A DNA stretch of 64,000 nucleotides from Mycolicibacterium llatzerense (GTDB taxonomy: Bacteria > Actinomycetota > Actinomycetes > Mycobacteriales > Mycobacteriaceae), in contig NZ_JXST01000021.1 in NCBI RefSeq assembly GCF_000878195.1, positions 48,346 to 112,345 of the forward strand, read 5' to 3'. The notes under the pieces are model-generated. The model saw only the letters and a list, made by a program, of their open reading frames with translations. It made no database searches and was not told the origin of the DNA. The translations under genes were made by a program, and so were the position numbers. Below, one piece after another: positions 45,794 through 54,082 of this stretch (positions are counted from its first letter, which is position 1; each line of letters begins with the position of its first letter).

Positions 45794-45824
45794 ACGGTGG
45801 AGCTTCCCGTAGGGGGAGGGTCAA
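45794..45824 (-). promoter_or_regulatory. MerR-type promoter of the SnoaL-SDR operon
   Basis: Minus strand: TTGACC (-35, 45819-45824), then a 19-bp spacer containing CCTCCCCCTACGGGAAG, then CACCGT (-10, 45794-45799) 6 nt before ATG 45787. A 19-bp spacer with dyad symmetry is the hallmark of promoters activated by MerR proteins. Confidence 0.55.
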
Positions 45825-45839
45825 GCCTGGGCCGCGATG

Positions 45840-45870
45840 TTGACCTTGCCCCAGGGGGAGACTGCAGGAT
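45840..45870 (+). promoter_or_regulatory. MerR-type promoter of the merR gene
   Basis: Plus strand: TTGACC (45840-45845), then a 19-bp spacer with CCTTGCCCCAGGGGGAG, then CAGGAT (45865-45870). It is arranged as a near mirror image of the SnoaL promoter 16 nt away. Confidence 0.5.
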
Positions 45871-45916
45871 GGCCTCAGCCGATAACGCAGGCGGCCGATC
45901 GCATGAGGAGGACGTC

Positions 45917-46747
45917 GTGGGCGCACAGGTTTCGATCGGTGACTTCGCCGTGATGACCAGCCTGAGTAGGAAAGCGCTACGGCACTATCACGACATCGGG
46001 ATTCTCGAACCAGCTCACATCGATGCGCACACCGGCTACCGCTTCTACGACACCAGCCAGGTCGATCATGCGCACATCATCCGCCGGTTCCGCACTCTCG
46101 GCATGTCCATTCCCGACATCAAGGCGCTGCTGAGCACAGACGACGCCGCGACGCGCACCGAGATCATCACGACTCATCTCGAACAGATGGAAGAGCAGCT
46201 GCAGCAGACTCGTGACACCGTCGGCGCGCTGCGCGAGTTGCTTTCTCCCGTGCAGACCCCCGCCTTCGTGCAGGTGCGCCAAGAGCCGGCACTCGCCGTC
46301 TGGTCCATTGGCGCCACCATCGAGGTATCCGAGATCGACAGCTGGTTCGCGGCGACACTGGCGAGACTGCGAGACGCAGTTGCCGCGGCGGCGGGCGAAC
46401 CATCCGCGGTCGTGCCGGGCGGCCTCTACGACCGCGCACTGTTCCTCGAATCACGCGGCCACGCAACTCTATTCGTGCCCGCGCCACAAACCAAGGATCC
46501 ACCGGAGGGTGTCCGTGCCGAGGTGTTACCCAAGGCCGAGTACGCGGTGCTCACCCACTCCGGTGGTCACGACGAAAGCATCGACCGCAGCTACGGGGCA
46601 CTGGGCGTATACGCCAACGAGCATCTCATCAGCGGCCAGGGGCCGATCCGTGAACACTACCTCGGCAGCACGCCCTCTGATCCGACAGCGTTCACCGCTA
46701 CAGAAATCTGTTGGCCGATCTTCAGCACCACCCCGCTGCCGGAATGA
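45917..46747 (+). CDS. MerR-family regulator with GyrI-like effector domain
   Basis: A 276-residue activator of the BmrR type. The N-terminal MerR HTH is IGDFAVMTSLSRKALRHYHD, then IGILEPAHIDAHTGYRFYDT, with a coiled-coil linker (TTHLEQMEEQLQQTRDTVGA). A C-terminal GyrI-like ligand domain of about 150 residues follows (EPALAVWSIGATIEVSEIDS to EICWPIFSTTPLPE). GTG 45917 is preceded by GAGGAGG. It is divergent from the SnoaL-SDR operon, and both sides have 19-bp-spacer promoters, so it likely activates both in response to a lipophilic compound. Confidence 0.88.
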   Translation: MGAQVSIGDFAVMTSLSRKALRHYHDIGILEPAHIDAHTGYRFYDTSQVDHAHIIRRFRTLGMSIPDIKALLSTDDAATRTEIITTHLEQMEEQLQQTRDTVGALRELLSPVQTPAFVQVRQEPALAVWSIGATIEVSEIDSWFAATLARLRDAVAAAAGEPSAVVPGGLYDRALFLESRGHATLFVPAPQTKDPPEGVRAEVLPKAEYAVLTHSGGHDESIDRSYGALGVYANEHLISGQGPIREHYLGSTPSDPTAFTATEICWPIFSTTPLPE

Positions 46748-46765
46748 TGGCAACGCTCGGCCGGC

Positions 46766-47629
46766 TCAGAGGCGTGCCCGCATCCAGTCGACGAGGCCCG
46801 CGGCGTCGTCGCTGGACAGCGCGACGCCAAAGGTGTCGGCCAACAAGGTAGGTACGTCAGAGATCTCGACGTGCCGTGTGCTGCACGAGCCGTCGGGATT
46901 CGTTGTGGTCCAGGTGGTTCCGTCGAGAACATGCTGGACGTCGGCGGCGAATCGCTGAACAAACGGCCGGGCGGTGAACGGTGATCGCGGCGAGGTCGAC
47001 ACGAAGTGGTTGGCGACGGCGTAGTCGATCGGATACTGCGGGTCGAGCGTGAAGACGTGCCGGTCGAGCCATGCGACCTTGCCATCGACGCTCGACCGCT
47101 GCCACAGCGTCCACTCGTCTGGATGGAATACCTCGGTGTCGGCGCCGAGAGGTGCAGAGGACAGCCGCAACTGCCAGCCGTCTTGATCGACCTCGTTGCC
47201 TGCGACGAGCTCGATGGGTTCGAGTGGGCCCCGGCCGAATCCGACATCACACAGCCAGCGTCGTTCGTCGTCGAACTCGACGACGATCAGCGCGTGCGTC
47301 CGAGGGCGCTGCGCGTCCGCGCCCAGGGTGACGCGCCCGGCGAGCGCGGTGAACCGGAAACCGAGCCGCTCCAGCGCCGCCGCGAACACCGTCACATGCT
47401 CGTAGCAGTAGCCGCCGCGGTTGTGCCGAATCAGCTTGTTCTGCAGGGAATCCAGATCGAGGACGATCGGCCGGCCGAGCATGATCTCGAGATTCTCGAA
47501 CGGGATCGACGTGGTGTGAGCGCGGTGCAGTGCCGCCAAGGTCTGGGCCGTCGGGTGTCGCTCGCCATCGAAACCGATGCGCGTCAGGTAAGCATCAAGG
47601 TCGAGTTCGTCGCCATGCCAAGTGGTCAC
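46766..47629 (-). CDS. nat: Arylamine N-acetyltransferase
   Basis: A 287-residue NAT that moves an acetyl group from acetyl-CoA to arylamines and hydrazines; mycobacterial NATs can acetylate isoniazid. The catalytic triad is complete: Cys75 in RGGYCYEH, His112 in RPRTHALIVV and Asp128 in CDVGFGRG. The usual Asn after YCYEH is Val here. The N-terminal SIPFENLEIMLGRPI matches the family. GTG 47629 is 6 nt after a TATCGT box (leaderless). Convergent with the MerR gene. It does not lie in the sterol-degradation cluster where M. tuberculosis nat resides. Confidence 0.92.
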   Translation of the reverse strand: MTTWHGDELDLDAYLTRIGFDGERHPTAQTLAALHRAHTTSIPFENLEIMLGRPIVLDLDSLQNKLIRHNRGGYCYEHVTVFAAALERLGFRFTALAGRVTLGADAQRPRTHALIVVEFDDERRWLCDVGFGRGPLEPIELVAGNEVDQDGWQLRLSSAPLGADTEVFHPDEWTLWQRSSVDGKVAWLDRHVFTLDPQYPIDYAVANHFVSTSPRSPFTARPFVQRFAADVQHVLDGTTWTTTNPDGSCSTRHVEISDVPTLLADTFGVALSSDDAAGLVDWMRARL

Positions 47630-47635
47630 AGCCCC

Positions 47636-47641
47636 ACGATA
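47636..47641 (-). promoter_or_regulatory. Leaderless -10 box for nat
   Basis: TATCGT on the minus strand, 6 nt before GTG 47629. Confidence 0.5.
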
Positions 47642-47653
47642 GATGGGCTGGCC

Positions 47654-48268
47654 CTATGCCTGTTTGCGTGACGCTGAGTCAACTGCCGGCAGGTAGATGA
47701 GGTCGACCAGCTCGGCCAGGCTACTGGATTGAATTGTGTTGCGCCCAAACAATAATTCGTTACGCACGAGTGCCAGAATGCTTGTTGCCACGCGGTCGGG
47801 AATTCTGGCAGGTCCTATCTCGCCTCGATCTCGCGCGGCGTCCAGCGTGCGGCGAATCGTGTGATCCGTGTGTGCGGCCACCTTCGTCTGGAAAGTGTCC
47901 AGGGTGGCGTCGTCGGCTTCGGCGATGAGACTGCGGAAGGTGTCGAGTCCGATCTCTCGCCACTCATTGACCAGGGAATTGACCATCGTGAGGATGTCCT
48001 CGCGAAGGTTCTGAGACGAAGGCACCTCGGCGGGTGGGGTGCGAAGCGTCGGCAGGGCGTCGGTGACCATTTGCGCCCGAGAACTATAGCGGCGGTAGAG
48101 GACTGGTTTTCCGGTCTTAGCGCGGCGGGCGACACCTTCGAAGGTGACACCGGAGTATCCGTGATCCGTCAGCTCGGCCCAGGTGGCGTCGCGGATGGCG
48201 GACATCAGCGCGTCGTCCCGGCGCCGTGAACCAGGCTCGGGCGGCACGGCCGCTTCTCGATTAGACAC
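47654..48268 (-). CDS. TetR-family transcriptional regulator
   Basis: A 204-residue TetR-type regulator. The HTH is seen as ALMSAIRDATWAELTDHGYS, then GVTFEGVARRAKTGKPVLYR and RYSSRAQMVTDALPT. The C-terminal domain has SLIAEADDATLDTFQTKVAA. GTG 48268 is 7 nt after TAAGAT, so the longer frame to 48316 is not needed. It is divergent from the CMD-MBL operon and probably controls it; an 8-bp-arm inverted repeat lies between them. Confidence 0.87.
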   Translation of the reverse strand: MSNREAAVPPEPGSRRRDDALMSAIRDATWAELTDHGYSGVTFEGVARRAKTGKPVLYRRYSSRAQMVTDALPTLRTPPAEVPSSQNLREDILTMVNSLVNEWREIGLDTFRSLIAEADDATLDTFQTKVAAHTDHTIRRTLDAARDRGEIGPARIPDRVATSILALVRNELLFGRNTIQSSSLAELVDLIYLPAVDSASRKQA

Positions 48269-48275
48269 GTTGCGT

Positions 48276-48281
48276 ATCTTA
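48276..48281 (-). promoter_or_regulatory. Leaderless -10 box for tetR gene
   Basis: TAAGAT on the minus strand, 7 nt before GTG 48268. Confidence 0.5.
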
Positions 48282-48298
48282 TCGGGCCGCGCTACCCT

Positions 48299-48331
48299 CG
48301 CCCATAGGGAACGCACCGTTTCTTATGGGCG
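48299..48331. promoter_or_regulatory. Candidate operator between tetR and CMD genes
   Basis: CGCCCATA (48299-48306) and TATGGGCG (48324-48331), an 8-bp-arm inverted repeat with a 17-nt spacer, 40 nt before the CMD start. Confidence 0.4.
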
Positions 48332-48370
48332 GCGCGGACATCGACTCCTTTGAAGCGAAGGTGAGGACTC

Positions 48371-48943
48371 GTGGCTGTTCAACTGCCAAATGTGGAGGAC
48401 CTGGACTCGGCGCAACGCGAGGCCTACGAACTCTTTCCGGCGAACCTGTCGAGGGGTTTGGTCATGACCAGGTCCAGCGCGAAGCCCTATCTGGCACTTG
48501 GCCTTTCATTTCGCACTGGTGCGTTGTCGCCGCAGGTGCGGGAGTTGGTGATCTTGCGTGTCGGTGCAGTGACCAACGCGCCGTACGAGATCCATCACCA
48601 CGTGCCCGAAGCGCGGGCCGCTGGGGTTTCGGAATCGATGATCGACGGCGTGCTGTCGGGGACCACGTCGGTCGGGGACCGGTCCGTCGACGTGCTCATC
48701 GGGTTCGTCGACGACCTGCTGGCGCGGATCAAGGGCGACGGAGCCGACCCGACTGCCATGCAGGAGTTCTACTCCGACAACGAAATTGCCGAGGTGACCC
48801 TGCTGGTCGGCCACTACGTGATGACCGCGATGTTCATCAAAACCCTCGGCATCGTCCCCGAAGAAGGTGCCGCTGACGTCGCGAACATTCTGGCCGACGC
48901 CACCGCCAAGCTGCACGACGAACGAGCAAAGGACGGACAATGA
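48371..48943 (+). CDS. Carboxymuconolactone decarboxylase-family protein
   Basis: A 190-residue CMD/AhpD-fold protein: LALGLSFRTGALSPQVRELV, ILRVGAVTNAPYEIHHHVPE (where AhpD-type peroxidases have a CxxC, absent here), ARAAGVSESMIDGVLSG and EVTLLVGHYVMTAMFIKTLG. Lacking the CxxC pair, it is more likely a decarboxylase or lyase-like enzyme than a thiol peroxidase. GTG 48371 follows GAAGGTGAGGA. Its stop overlaps the next start (ATGA), forming an operon with the MBL hydrolase. Confidence 0.85.
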   Translation: MAVQLPNVEDLDSAQREAYELFPANLSRGLVMTRSSAKPYLALGLSFRTGALSPQVRELVILRVGAVTNAPYEIHHHVPEARAAGVSESMIDGVLSGTTSVGDRSVDVLIGFVDDLLARIKGDGADPTAMQEFYSDNEIAEVTLLVGHYVMTAMFIKTLGIVPEEGAADVANILADATAKLHDERAKDGQ

Positions 48944-49908
48944 CCGACGAAATCCCTTTTGAGGAAGGCCTATTCGACCTCGGTGGGGGAGCCCACGTCT
49001 TTCTCTCCGGCAATGAAGCTCTGGGATTGGCCAACGCGGGCCTGGTGGTGAGCGCCGGCGAAGCGCTGGTCATCGACACGCTTTACGACGTGCAACATGC
49101 GCGGGCAATGTGCGCGTCCATGGACGAACTGACCAAGTCAGCGCCGGTCCGGTACGTCTTCAACACCCATACCGATGGCGACCACTTTTTCGGTAACCAG
49201 GTGTTCTCCGCCGATACCGAGATCATCACCACCGAAGCTGCCAGTGCGTTGATGACGCAGGAACATGCCGACCTCACCGCAAAACTACTGAACACGGACA
49301 CCCAACCGGGCGGCGCCCTGCAGGCCCTCGCACCGCTCGGGCGGCCATTCAACTTCTCCGAGGTGCAGGTCCGGGCCGCTGACACCACGTTCAACGGCGA
49401 AAAGGCGCTCAGAGTGGGCAAACTGGATATCGAGCTCCACGAACTCGGACCCGCGCACACGGTAGGTGACGCCGTCGCCTACCTCCCCGAGCTGGGCGTG
49501 TTATACGCGGGAGATCTGTTGACCCACAACCCCGTTGCGGTCATCTGGTCGGGTTCGATCCCGAATTGGATCAAAGCACTGGAGCGCATTCGGGCCTTCG
49601 GTGCCCGGAAGGTCGTGGCCGGCCACGGTCCCGTACTTATCGGCGGCGAGATCACCGCGGCCATCGATCGCGGAATCAGATTCTGGTCGAGCCTGCATAC
49701 CGACGCGACGCGTCTCTTCGACCAGGGTGTGCCAGTGGCTGAGGCAGTGGCGCGAATGAACATCGAAAGTTATCCGGAAGCCGTTGCGACACTGCCGGTC
49801 ATCGTCACCGCGATCTACCACGAACGCGACCCCAACATCCCGTACTTGGACCTGGCGCAGGCAATCGAGTCCATCGCCTCGCAGCTCGCGCACCACGCCC
49901 GCCAGTAA
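48940..49908 (+). CDS. MBL-fold metallo-hydrolase
   Basis: A 322-residue metallo-beta-lactamase-fold enzyme. The metal-binding motif is THTDGDHFFGN (HxxxDH in place of the usual HxHxDH; the first position is Thr-His-Thr-Asp-Gly-Asp-His). A distal histidine is in LGPAHTVGDAVAYLP, an Asp ligand in VLYAGDLLTHNP, and a final histidine in VVAGHGPVLIGGE. The substrate is unknown; with the CMD partner a role in degrading an aromatic or lactone compound is plausible. It starts inside the last codons of the CMD gene. Confidence 0.86.
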   Translation: MTDEIPFEEGLFDLGGGAHVFLSGNEALGLANAGLVVSAGEALVIDTLYDVQHARAMCASMDELTKSAPVRYVFNTHTDGDHFFGNQVFSADTEIITTEAASALMTQEHADLTAKLLNTDTQPGGALQALAPLGRPFNFSEVQVRAADTTFNGEKALRVGKLDIELHELGPAHTVGDAVAYLPELGVLYAGDLLTHNPVAVIWSGSIPNWIKALERIRAFGARKVVAGHGPVLIGGEITAAIDRGIRFWSSLHTDATRLFDQGVPVAEAVARMNIESYPEAVATLPVIVTAIYHERDPNIPYLDLAQAIESIASQLAHHARQ

Positions 49909-50047
49909 GCGTCGGAACGGCGTCCCAAGAATTTCCCAAGGCGGTCACGGCAACCTTGATGCCGACATGGTGGAGCGACAACAGCGGATGCGTCGTGAAG
50001 TCGACGGCGGGCTGATGCGCCGGCTGATTCAAACTCGAGGGAGTCTG

Positions 50048-50668
50048 ATGTCTGCAGCAATTCGGTTGACTGCGTTGATGGGTGCGGCCGTGATTGCCGC
50101 GGCTACGGCGTGCCAAGCGCCGAGCTCTCCGTCAGTGACGACGACGGTCACTGCGCCTCCAGCGGCCACCACCACTGCGTCTGTATCTACCACCACCGCG
50201 AGTGCGACACCCAGCGCCACTGCGAGCGCAGCGCAGAGTCGCACGGCTACGCCAACAAGCGTGGCGCCGACGACGCATCCGTGCGACCTGCTCACCCCAG
50301 ACGTCGCCAGGAAATACGTGGGCGACGACGCCCAAAGGCAGTTCTCCTACGACGGTCACCCGCCGGTACCGGTCGGCGATGGCGCCTGCTACTACACGGG
50401 CGCCACCCGCGAAATCGAAGTGTCGATTCGGCCGAGGCCAACTGACCCGACCGCCCCCATCAACCATTTCCACGTCATCAGCCCGGACAACCGAGTCGAC
50501 GCCCTCGGCTTCGAGGCCTACTGGTTCGGCCCCGGTGAGAGCCTCGTGGCAGTCAAGGACGGACTGGTGGTTTCCGTGAAGGTCGCAAATATCAAGGGTG
50601 ACTGGTCAGATCAGGATCGCGCAGACGACGTCGAACTCGCGAAGCTGGTCGTTCCGCGCGTCGGCTGA
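50048..50668 (+). CDS. Lipoprotein, DUF3558-like
   Basis: A 206-residue probable lipoprotein: a hydrophobic signal ends in a lipobox-like AAATAC, followed by a Thr/Ala/Ser/Pro-rich linker of about 55 residues. A globular domain starting PCDLLTPDVARKYVGDD follows, with two cysteines, a layout typical of mycobacterial DUF3558 lipoproteins. GAGGGAG lies just before ATG 50048; an upstream ATG at 50015 would add a more basic N-terminus. Function is unknown. Confidence 0.75.
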   Translation: MSAAIRLTALMGAAVIAAATACQAPSSPSVTTTVTAPPAATTTASVSTTTASATPSATASAAQSRTATPTSVAPTTHPCDLLTPDVARKYVGDDAQRQFSYDGHPPVPVGDGACYYTGATREIEVSIRPRPTDPTAPINHFHVISPDNRVDALGFEAYWFGPGESLVAVKDGLVVSVKVANIKGDWSDQDRADDVELAKLVVPRVG

Positions 50669-50720
50669 CGGCGTATTCCGGCGTGCTAACAATGCCCGCG
50701 TGATCGCCGATAGGACAGGC

Positions 50721-51158
50721 ATGATTTCACCGCGTCCTGCCGCAGCTCTTATCGCCGCGCTGTTGGCGCCGTCGCTGTCGGTCGCAACGGCCAATGCCGA
50801 CGCCTTCGCGCAACTCGCAGCGGTTCCGGTCGTGGCCTCCCCGACGTGCGGCGGCACCGTCAGCGCCGACGCGCAGGCGGCGCCGGTGCAGATCGGTGAC
50901 CAGGTGGGGCACGGTGTCGGTGTGTCGATCCGCTACGACGCCGGCATCTACGACGGTTCGTGCACCCTCACCGTGACGGCCGCGTGGAAAAATCTCGACA
51001 CCGGTGCCGCCGGACGCGGAGACATCACCTCGGTGTCGACGATCGACGGCCATTACGGATTCATCGGCTACGCGAGCACCTCGTTCGCGACGGGCAGCGG
51101 CACCGTGGTCATCACGCTGAGTTCGCACCCGGGCGCTGAAATGCGCGTCACGGCGTAA
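50721..51158 (+). CDS. Small secreted protein
   Basis: A 145-residue protein with a cleavable signal peptide (SPRPAAALIAALLAPSLSVA, cleavage near ANADA). A beta-rich domain of about 115 residues with one cysteine pair (SPTCGGTVS, DGSCTLTVTAAWKNL) follows. The C-terminal part GYASTSFATGSGTVVITLSS suggests an immunoglobulin-like sandwich. No family is recognised. ATG 50721 has AGGACAGG upstream; GTG 50700 is an alternative. It follows the lipoprotein gene on the same strand. Confidence 0.72.
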   Translation: MISPRPAAALIAALLAPSLSVATANADAFAQLAAVPVVASPTCGGTVSADAQAAPVQIGDQVGHGVGVSIRYDAGIYDGSCTLTVTAAWKNLDTGAAGRGDITSVSTIDGHYGFIGYASTSFATGSGTVVITLSSHPGAEMRVTA

Positions 51159-51166
51159 GGCGACGG

Positions 51167-52135
51167 TCAGTCGATGTCGTGCGGCGCCTGATGCTCGGGC
51201 AGGGCCGCGACGTCTTCGCCCTCGTCCACCAGACAGGCGCGGCAGAAGTCGACGCCGAACGGCGTGAGATGGATCGAGCGACGGACGACCTTGTGCGCGC
51301 GCACCGAGTGCATCGCGGCCAGGACGTCCGGTTGCGCCTCGACAACCTGGTACTCGAGCGGGTCGCGCAGTTGCTCCTGCGAGAACCAGATCAGTCCCAG
51401 CCGGAACAGATTGTTGAGGTAGGCGGGAACGTTGTCCAGATAGCGCAGCCCGGCCCGCGGGCCGATCATGTTGAGGCCCGGAGCCACCAACCTCGAGGAC
51501 ACCATGCCGATGGGGCCACCCGTGCGGACGTCGACCGCTGGCTGCGGCCCGCCGCGCAGGAGTAACAGCAGGATGCGGGCCTCGTCGGGAGCCATCTCCT
51601 CGAGAATGCGGGCGTATGCGGGGTGGCCGCGCTCGGTGTTCCACACGTCGCGCGAGCGGGTCAGCAGCGCCTGCCCCTGAGCGCGCAACGACTGCTCCAT
51701 CTTGAGTTGGCGCTCTTGCTCTTCCTGCTGATGCGACACGTCGTGCGTCGTCGTCACCGTCTCGGTGAGCGAGGCGCTGACCTGGACGACGGCCTGTGAC
51801 ACCGAGACGCCGTTCGAGACTGCTTTGGCCACCTCACCGAAAACAGCGCCGGCCTGGGCGACACCGGCGATCAGCTCGCGGGCGGAGTCGGCCGCGGATG
51901 CCGGGTCAGCGGCTATCTCGAGTGCGCGACGACCAGTTTTGAGCCCCGCAACCAGCGTCCACTCGGCGGTACGTACCCAGGCTGTCGCGGCCAGGCGGAC
52001 CAGGCCGGGCAGTGCTTCGCCGACGCCCGTCGGGATGAGCGACGAGGACTGCTCCGGTGGGGGAGAGAACGTGGCGCTGAAGGGTCCCCACTGGGCGTGG
52101 CGCCGTCCGGAACCCTGACGTCGGTCGTCACTCAT
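51167..52135 (-). CDS. Abi-alpha (DUF4393)-like protein
   Basis: A 322-residue soluble protein. A Gly/Pro-rich start is followed by helical regions GVGEALPGLVRLAATAWVRT and GVAQAGAVFGEVAKAVSNGV. A domain of about 180 residues then resembles DUF4393/Abi-alpha: HPAYARILEEMAPDEARILL, LLLRGGPQPAVDVRTGG, YLNNLFRLGLIWFSQEQLRD and VVRRSIHLTPFGVDFCRACL. The assignment is from pattern recall and should be checked. ATG 52135 overlaps the stop of the upstream DUF445 gene by 4 nt, so the two are made together. The frame open to 52219 is not needed. Confidence 0.65.
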   Translation of the reverse strand: MSDDRRQGSGRRHAQWGPFSATFSPPPEQSSSLIPTGVGEALPGLVRLAATAWVRTAEWTLVAGLKTGRRALEIAADPASAADSARELIAGVAQAGAVFGEVAKAVSNGVSVSQAVVQVSASLTETVTTTHDVSHQQEEQERQLKMEQSLRAQGQALLTRSRDVWNTERGHPAYARILEEMAPDEARILLLLLRGGPQPAVDVRTGGPIGMVSSRLVAPGLNMIGPRAGLRYLDNVPAYLNNLFRLGLIWFSQEQLRDPLEYQVVEAQPDVLAAMHSVRAHKVVRRSIHLTPFGVDFCRACLVDEGEDVAALPEHQAPHDID

Positions 52136-53517
52136 GCCACACCAAGTCCCAAGAAAATGCCGTAGTGAAGGAAGCCACCTGCCGCGCCCATGATCGCGCC
52201 GTGAGCGTAGAGCATCCACTCATCTTCCTTGATAGCCGACCGCAGCATCTCTACGAAGTCGGTGGGCGGAAGTTCTTTGGTGCGTTGGGCAATCAGCGTG
52301 CGAATTTTCCCCGACTGCGCCTTCGAGAACTCTTCGTCCTTGAAGGGTGTCAGCGTCCGGCCGACGGCCTCGGCAGCAAAGCCTGCCTTGATCGAGTCGT
52401 AAGCCTGGGCTCCGAGTGCTACCCGCGCGGCGCCCCGGATCGGCCCGGCTGCCCGGTCGATCGCCGGGCCCAGCGCGGCGCCCATCAGCTGGCGGGTGCG
52501 GTCGCCGCTCGGGCCGTCGATCAGGAAGTCGCCGATGCGTTCCAGCGTGATGACGTCGTCGGCAATGATCCCGGCGTACACCTCGGCGGCCTGCTCTTGC
52601 CGGCGCAGGAACAACCCCTGGACCTTGATGCCGAAGTAGCGGGTCGGTTCGGTCGGCTCGAAGATGAGCCACATACCGAGCGCGTTGGTGATCCAGCCGA
52701 CGAAGACGCCCAGCGTCGGCAGCATCCACCACGTATGGAACCAGTGATCGATGAACGCGACGGGTATGCCCAACACGAACCCGAAGATGAAGCCGAAGTT
52801 GACCATCAGGTTGAGCTCGCGCTGGCCGATGTCCTTGAAGACGCGGATGACGAGGTCAGGGTTCTTGCGGAAGTGCTCGATGACCATGATCTTGGGGTCG
52901 AGCAACTGGTCGATGTGGATGCCGATCTCGGTGGTGATCGACTGCACCACTTCCGGCAATTGCGACTGGACCCGGGCGACGATCGCGCGTTTGCCGACGG
53001 TAGGCAGGTCGCGCCAGAACTGCGGGTCGTTGGCGACCATCACCTCATCGACGAGCTGCGGGATCTCGGGCTGGAAAAGCCGGACGATGTGCTCGGCGAT
53101 CTTGTCCGGCTCGAGCTGCTGATAGAACTCCGCAGGCGTACCGAGCTTGGCAATGGCCTTGTCTGACGCGATCGAGCCCATCTTGGCCGCGCGCGCCGGC
53201 ACGATGCCCTGCCAGCCGACACCGCCTTGCAGGATGCCGGGGATTTCCTGCAGTTTGTGCGGCAGCAGCCGTGCCAGCTCCCGCATCCCCGGGATTCTGA
53301 ACCCGTGGAAGTTGACCGGGTAGAACAGCATGATCAGGCCGGTCCAGTTGATGAGCCAGCCGATCACCGCAGTGAACAACGGGATGCTGAGGAACGCGAA
53401 CCACTCCATCGGGGTGTGGATCTGGCTCAACGTCCAGTCGCGATTGACAAACCAACTCCAGAATTCGCCGAACGTAGTCCTCACCGCCTTTCGTCGAGCA
53501 CGTTGATCCGCGACCAT
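52132..53517 (-). CDS. DUF445-family membrane protein
   Basis: A 461-residue DUF445 protein with an N-terminal membrane segment (WFAFLSIPLFTAVIGWLINW) followed by the family motif TGLIMLFYPVNFHGFRIPGM. A long helical middle, a second hydrophobic pair (LMVNFGFIFGFVLGIPVAFI, LPTLGVFVGWITNALGMWLI) and a C-terminal hydrophobic end complete it. DUF445 proteins are uncharacterised; some are linked to envelope processes. First gene of a two-gene operon with the Abi-alpha-like protein. The start ATG 53517 has AGGCGG about 10 nt upstream; GTG further in is possible. Confidence 0.85.
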   Translation of the reverse strand: MVADQRARRKAVRTTFGEFWSWFVNRDWTLSQIHTPMEWFAFLSIPLFTAVIGWLINWTGLIMLFYPVNFHGFRIPGMRELARLLPHKLQEIPGILQGGVGWQGIVPARAAKMGSIASDKAIAKLGTPAEFYQQLEPDKIAEHIVRLFQPEIPQLVDEVMVANDPQFWRDLPTVGKRAIVARVQSQLPEVVQSITTEIGIHIDQLLDPKIMVIEHFRKNPDLVIRVFKDIGQRELNLMVNFGFIFGFVLGIPVAFIDHWFHTWWMLPTLGVFVGWITNALGMWLIFEPTEPTRYFGIKVQGLFLRRQEQAAEVYAGIIADDVITLERIGDFLIDGPSGDRTRQLMGAALGPAIDRAAGPIRGAARVALGAQAYDSIKAGFAAEAVGRTLTPFKDEEFSKAQSGKIRTLIAQRTKELPPTDFVEMLRSAIKEDEWMLYAHGAIMGAAGGFLHYGIFLGLGVA

Positions 53518-53654
53518 GCGTGGCTTTGCCGCCTGTGCGAGTGCACATTATCGGTTGGTGCCGCGTCAGGTTGCTGTACTGAGCCACGCTTTCGCCTCAG
53601 CCCGGTATCAGTCGGAGTGGACACACTTACCGTGACCGCCGCGCGGACTCGTAC

Positions 53655-53670
53655 TCAACCAAAAGGTTGA
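53655..53670. promoter_or_regulatory. ArsR operator, distal copy
   Basis: TCAACC-AAAA-GGTTGA, a perfect palindrome with 6-bp arms. It lies in a direct repeat that starts ACTCGTACTCAACCAAA and recurs 46-47 bp downstream. Confidence 0.65.
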
Positions 53671-53700
53671 CAAAGCTCGGTGCTGGCGCGCACACTCGTA

Positions 53701-53718
53701 CTCAACCAAATAGTTGAG
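53701..53718. promoter_or_regulatory. ArsR operator, proximal copy
   Basis: CTCAAC-CAAATA-GTTGAG, a perfect palindrome with 6-bp arms, ending 7 nt before ATG 53726. It covers the ribosome site, so binding would block expression of the operon. Confidence 0.65.
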
Positions 53719-53725
53719 GAACAGA

Positions 53726-54082
53726 ATGACGGACCAGTTGTCGAAAGTATTTGCGGCGCTGAGTGATCCGCTCCGTCGGGACATCGTCGCCCGGCTGACG
53801 ACGGCCGACGCCACGGTCAGCGAACTCGCCGAACCGTACGACGTCAGCCTGCAGGCGGTCTCCAAGCACCTCAAAGTGCTCGAGGACGCGGGACTGGTCA
53901 GCCGGGGCCGCGCGGCACAGACCCGCCCGGTGCACTTGGAAGCGCAGGTGTTCGACCTGATGACCAAGTGGATCGAGCGCTACCAACAGCAGGCCGAACA
54001 GCGTTACCAGCGCCTGGATGCGGTGCTGGCAGAGATGAATGACACCGAAGCGAAACCGCGACGAAAGGGCAAAGCATCATGA
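53726..54082 (+). CDS. ArsR-family transcriptional repressor
   Basis: A 118-residue ArsR/SmtB-type winged-helix protein of the SdpR-like group: KVFAALSDPLRRDIVARLTT, VSELAEPYDVSLQAVSKHLK, VLEDAGLVSRGRAAQTRPVH. No metal-binding cysteine motif (such as ELCVC) is present, so it probably senses something other than a metal. Two palindromic sites lie just upstream. ATG 53726 follows GAGGAACAG. Its stop overlaps the next start (ATGA); such ArsR-AHSA1 pairs are common. Confidence 0.92.
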   Translation: MTDQLSKVFAALSDPLRRDIVARLTTADATVSELAEPYDVSLQAVSKHLKVLEDAGLVSRGRAAQTRPVHLEAQVFDLMTKWIERYQQQAEQRYQRLDAVLAEMNDTEAKPRRKGKAS

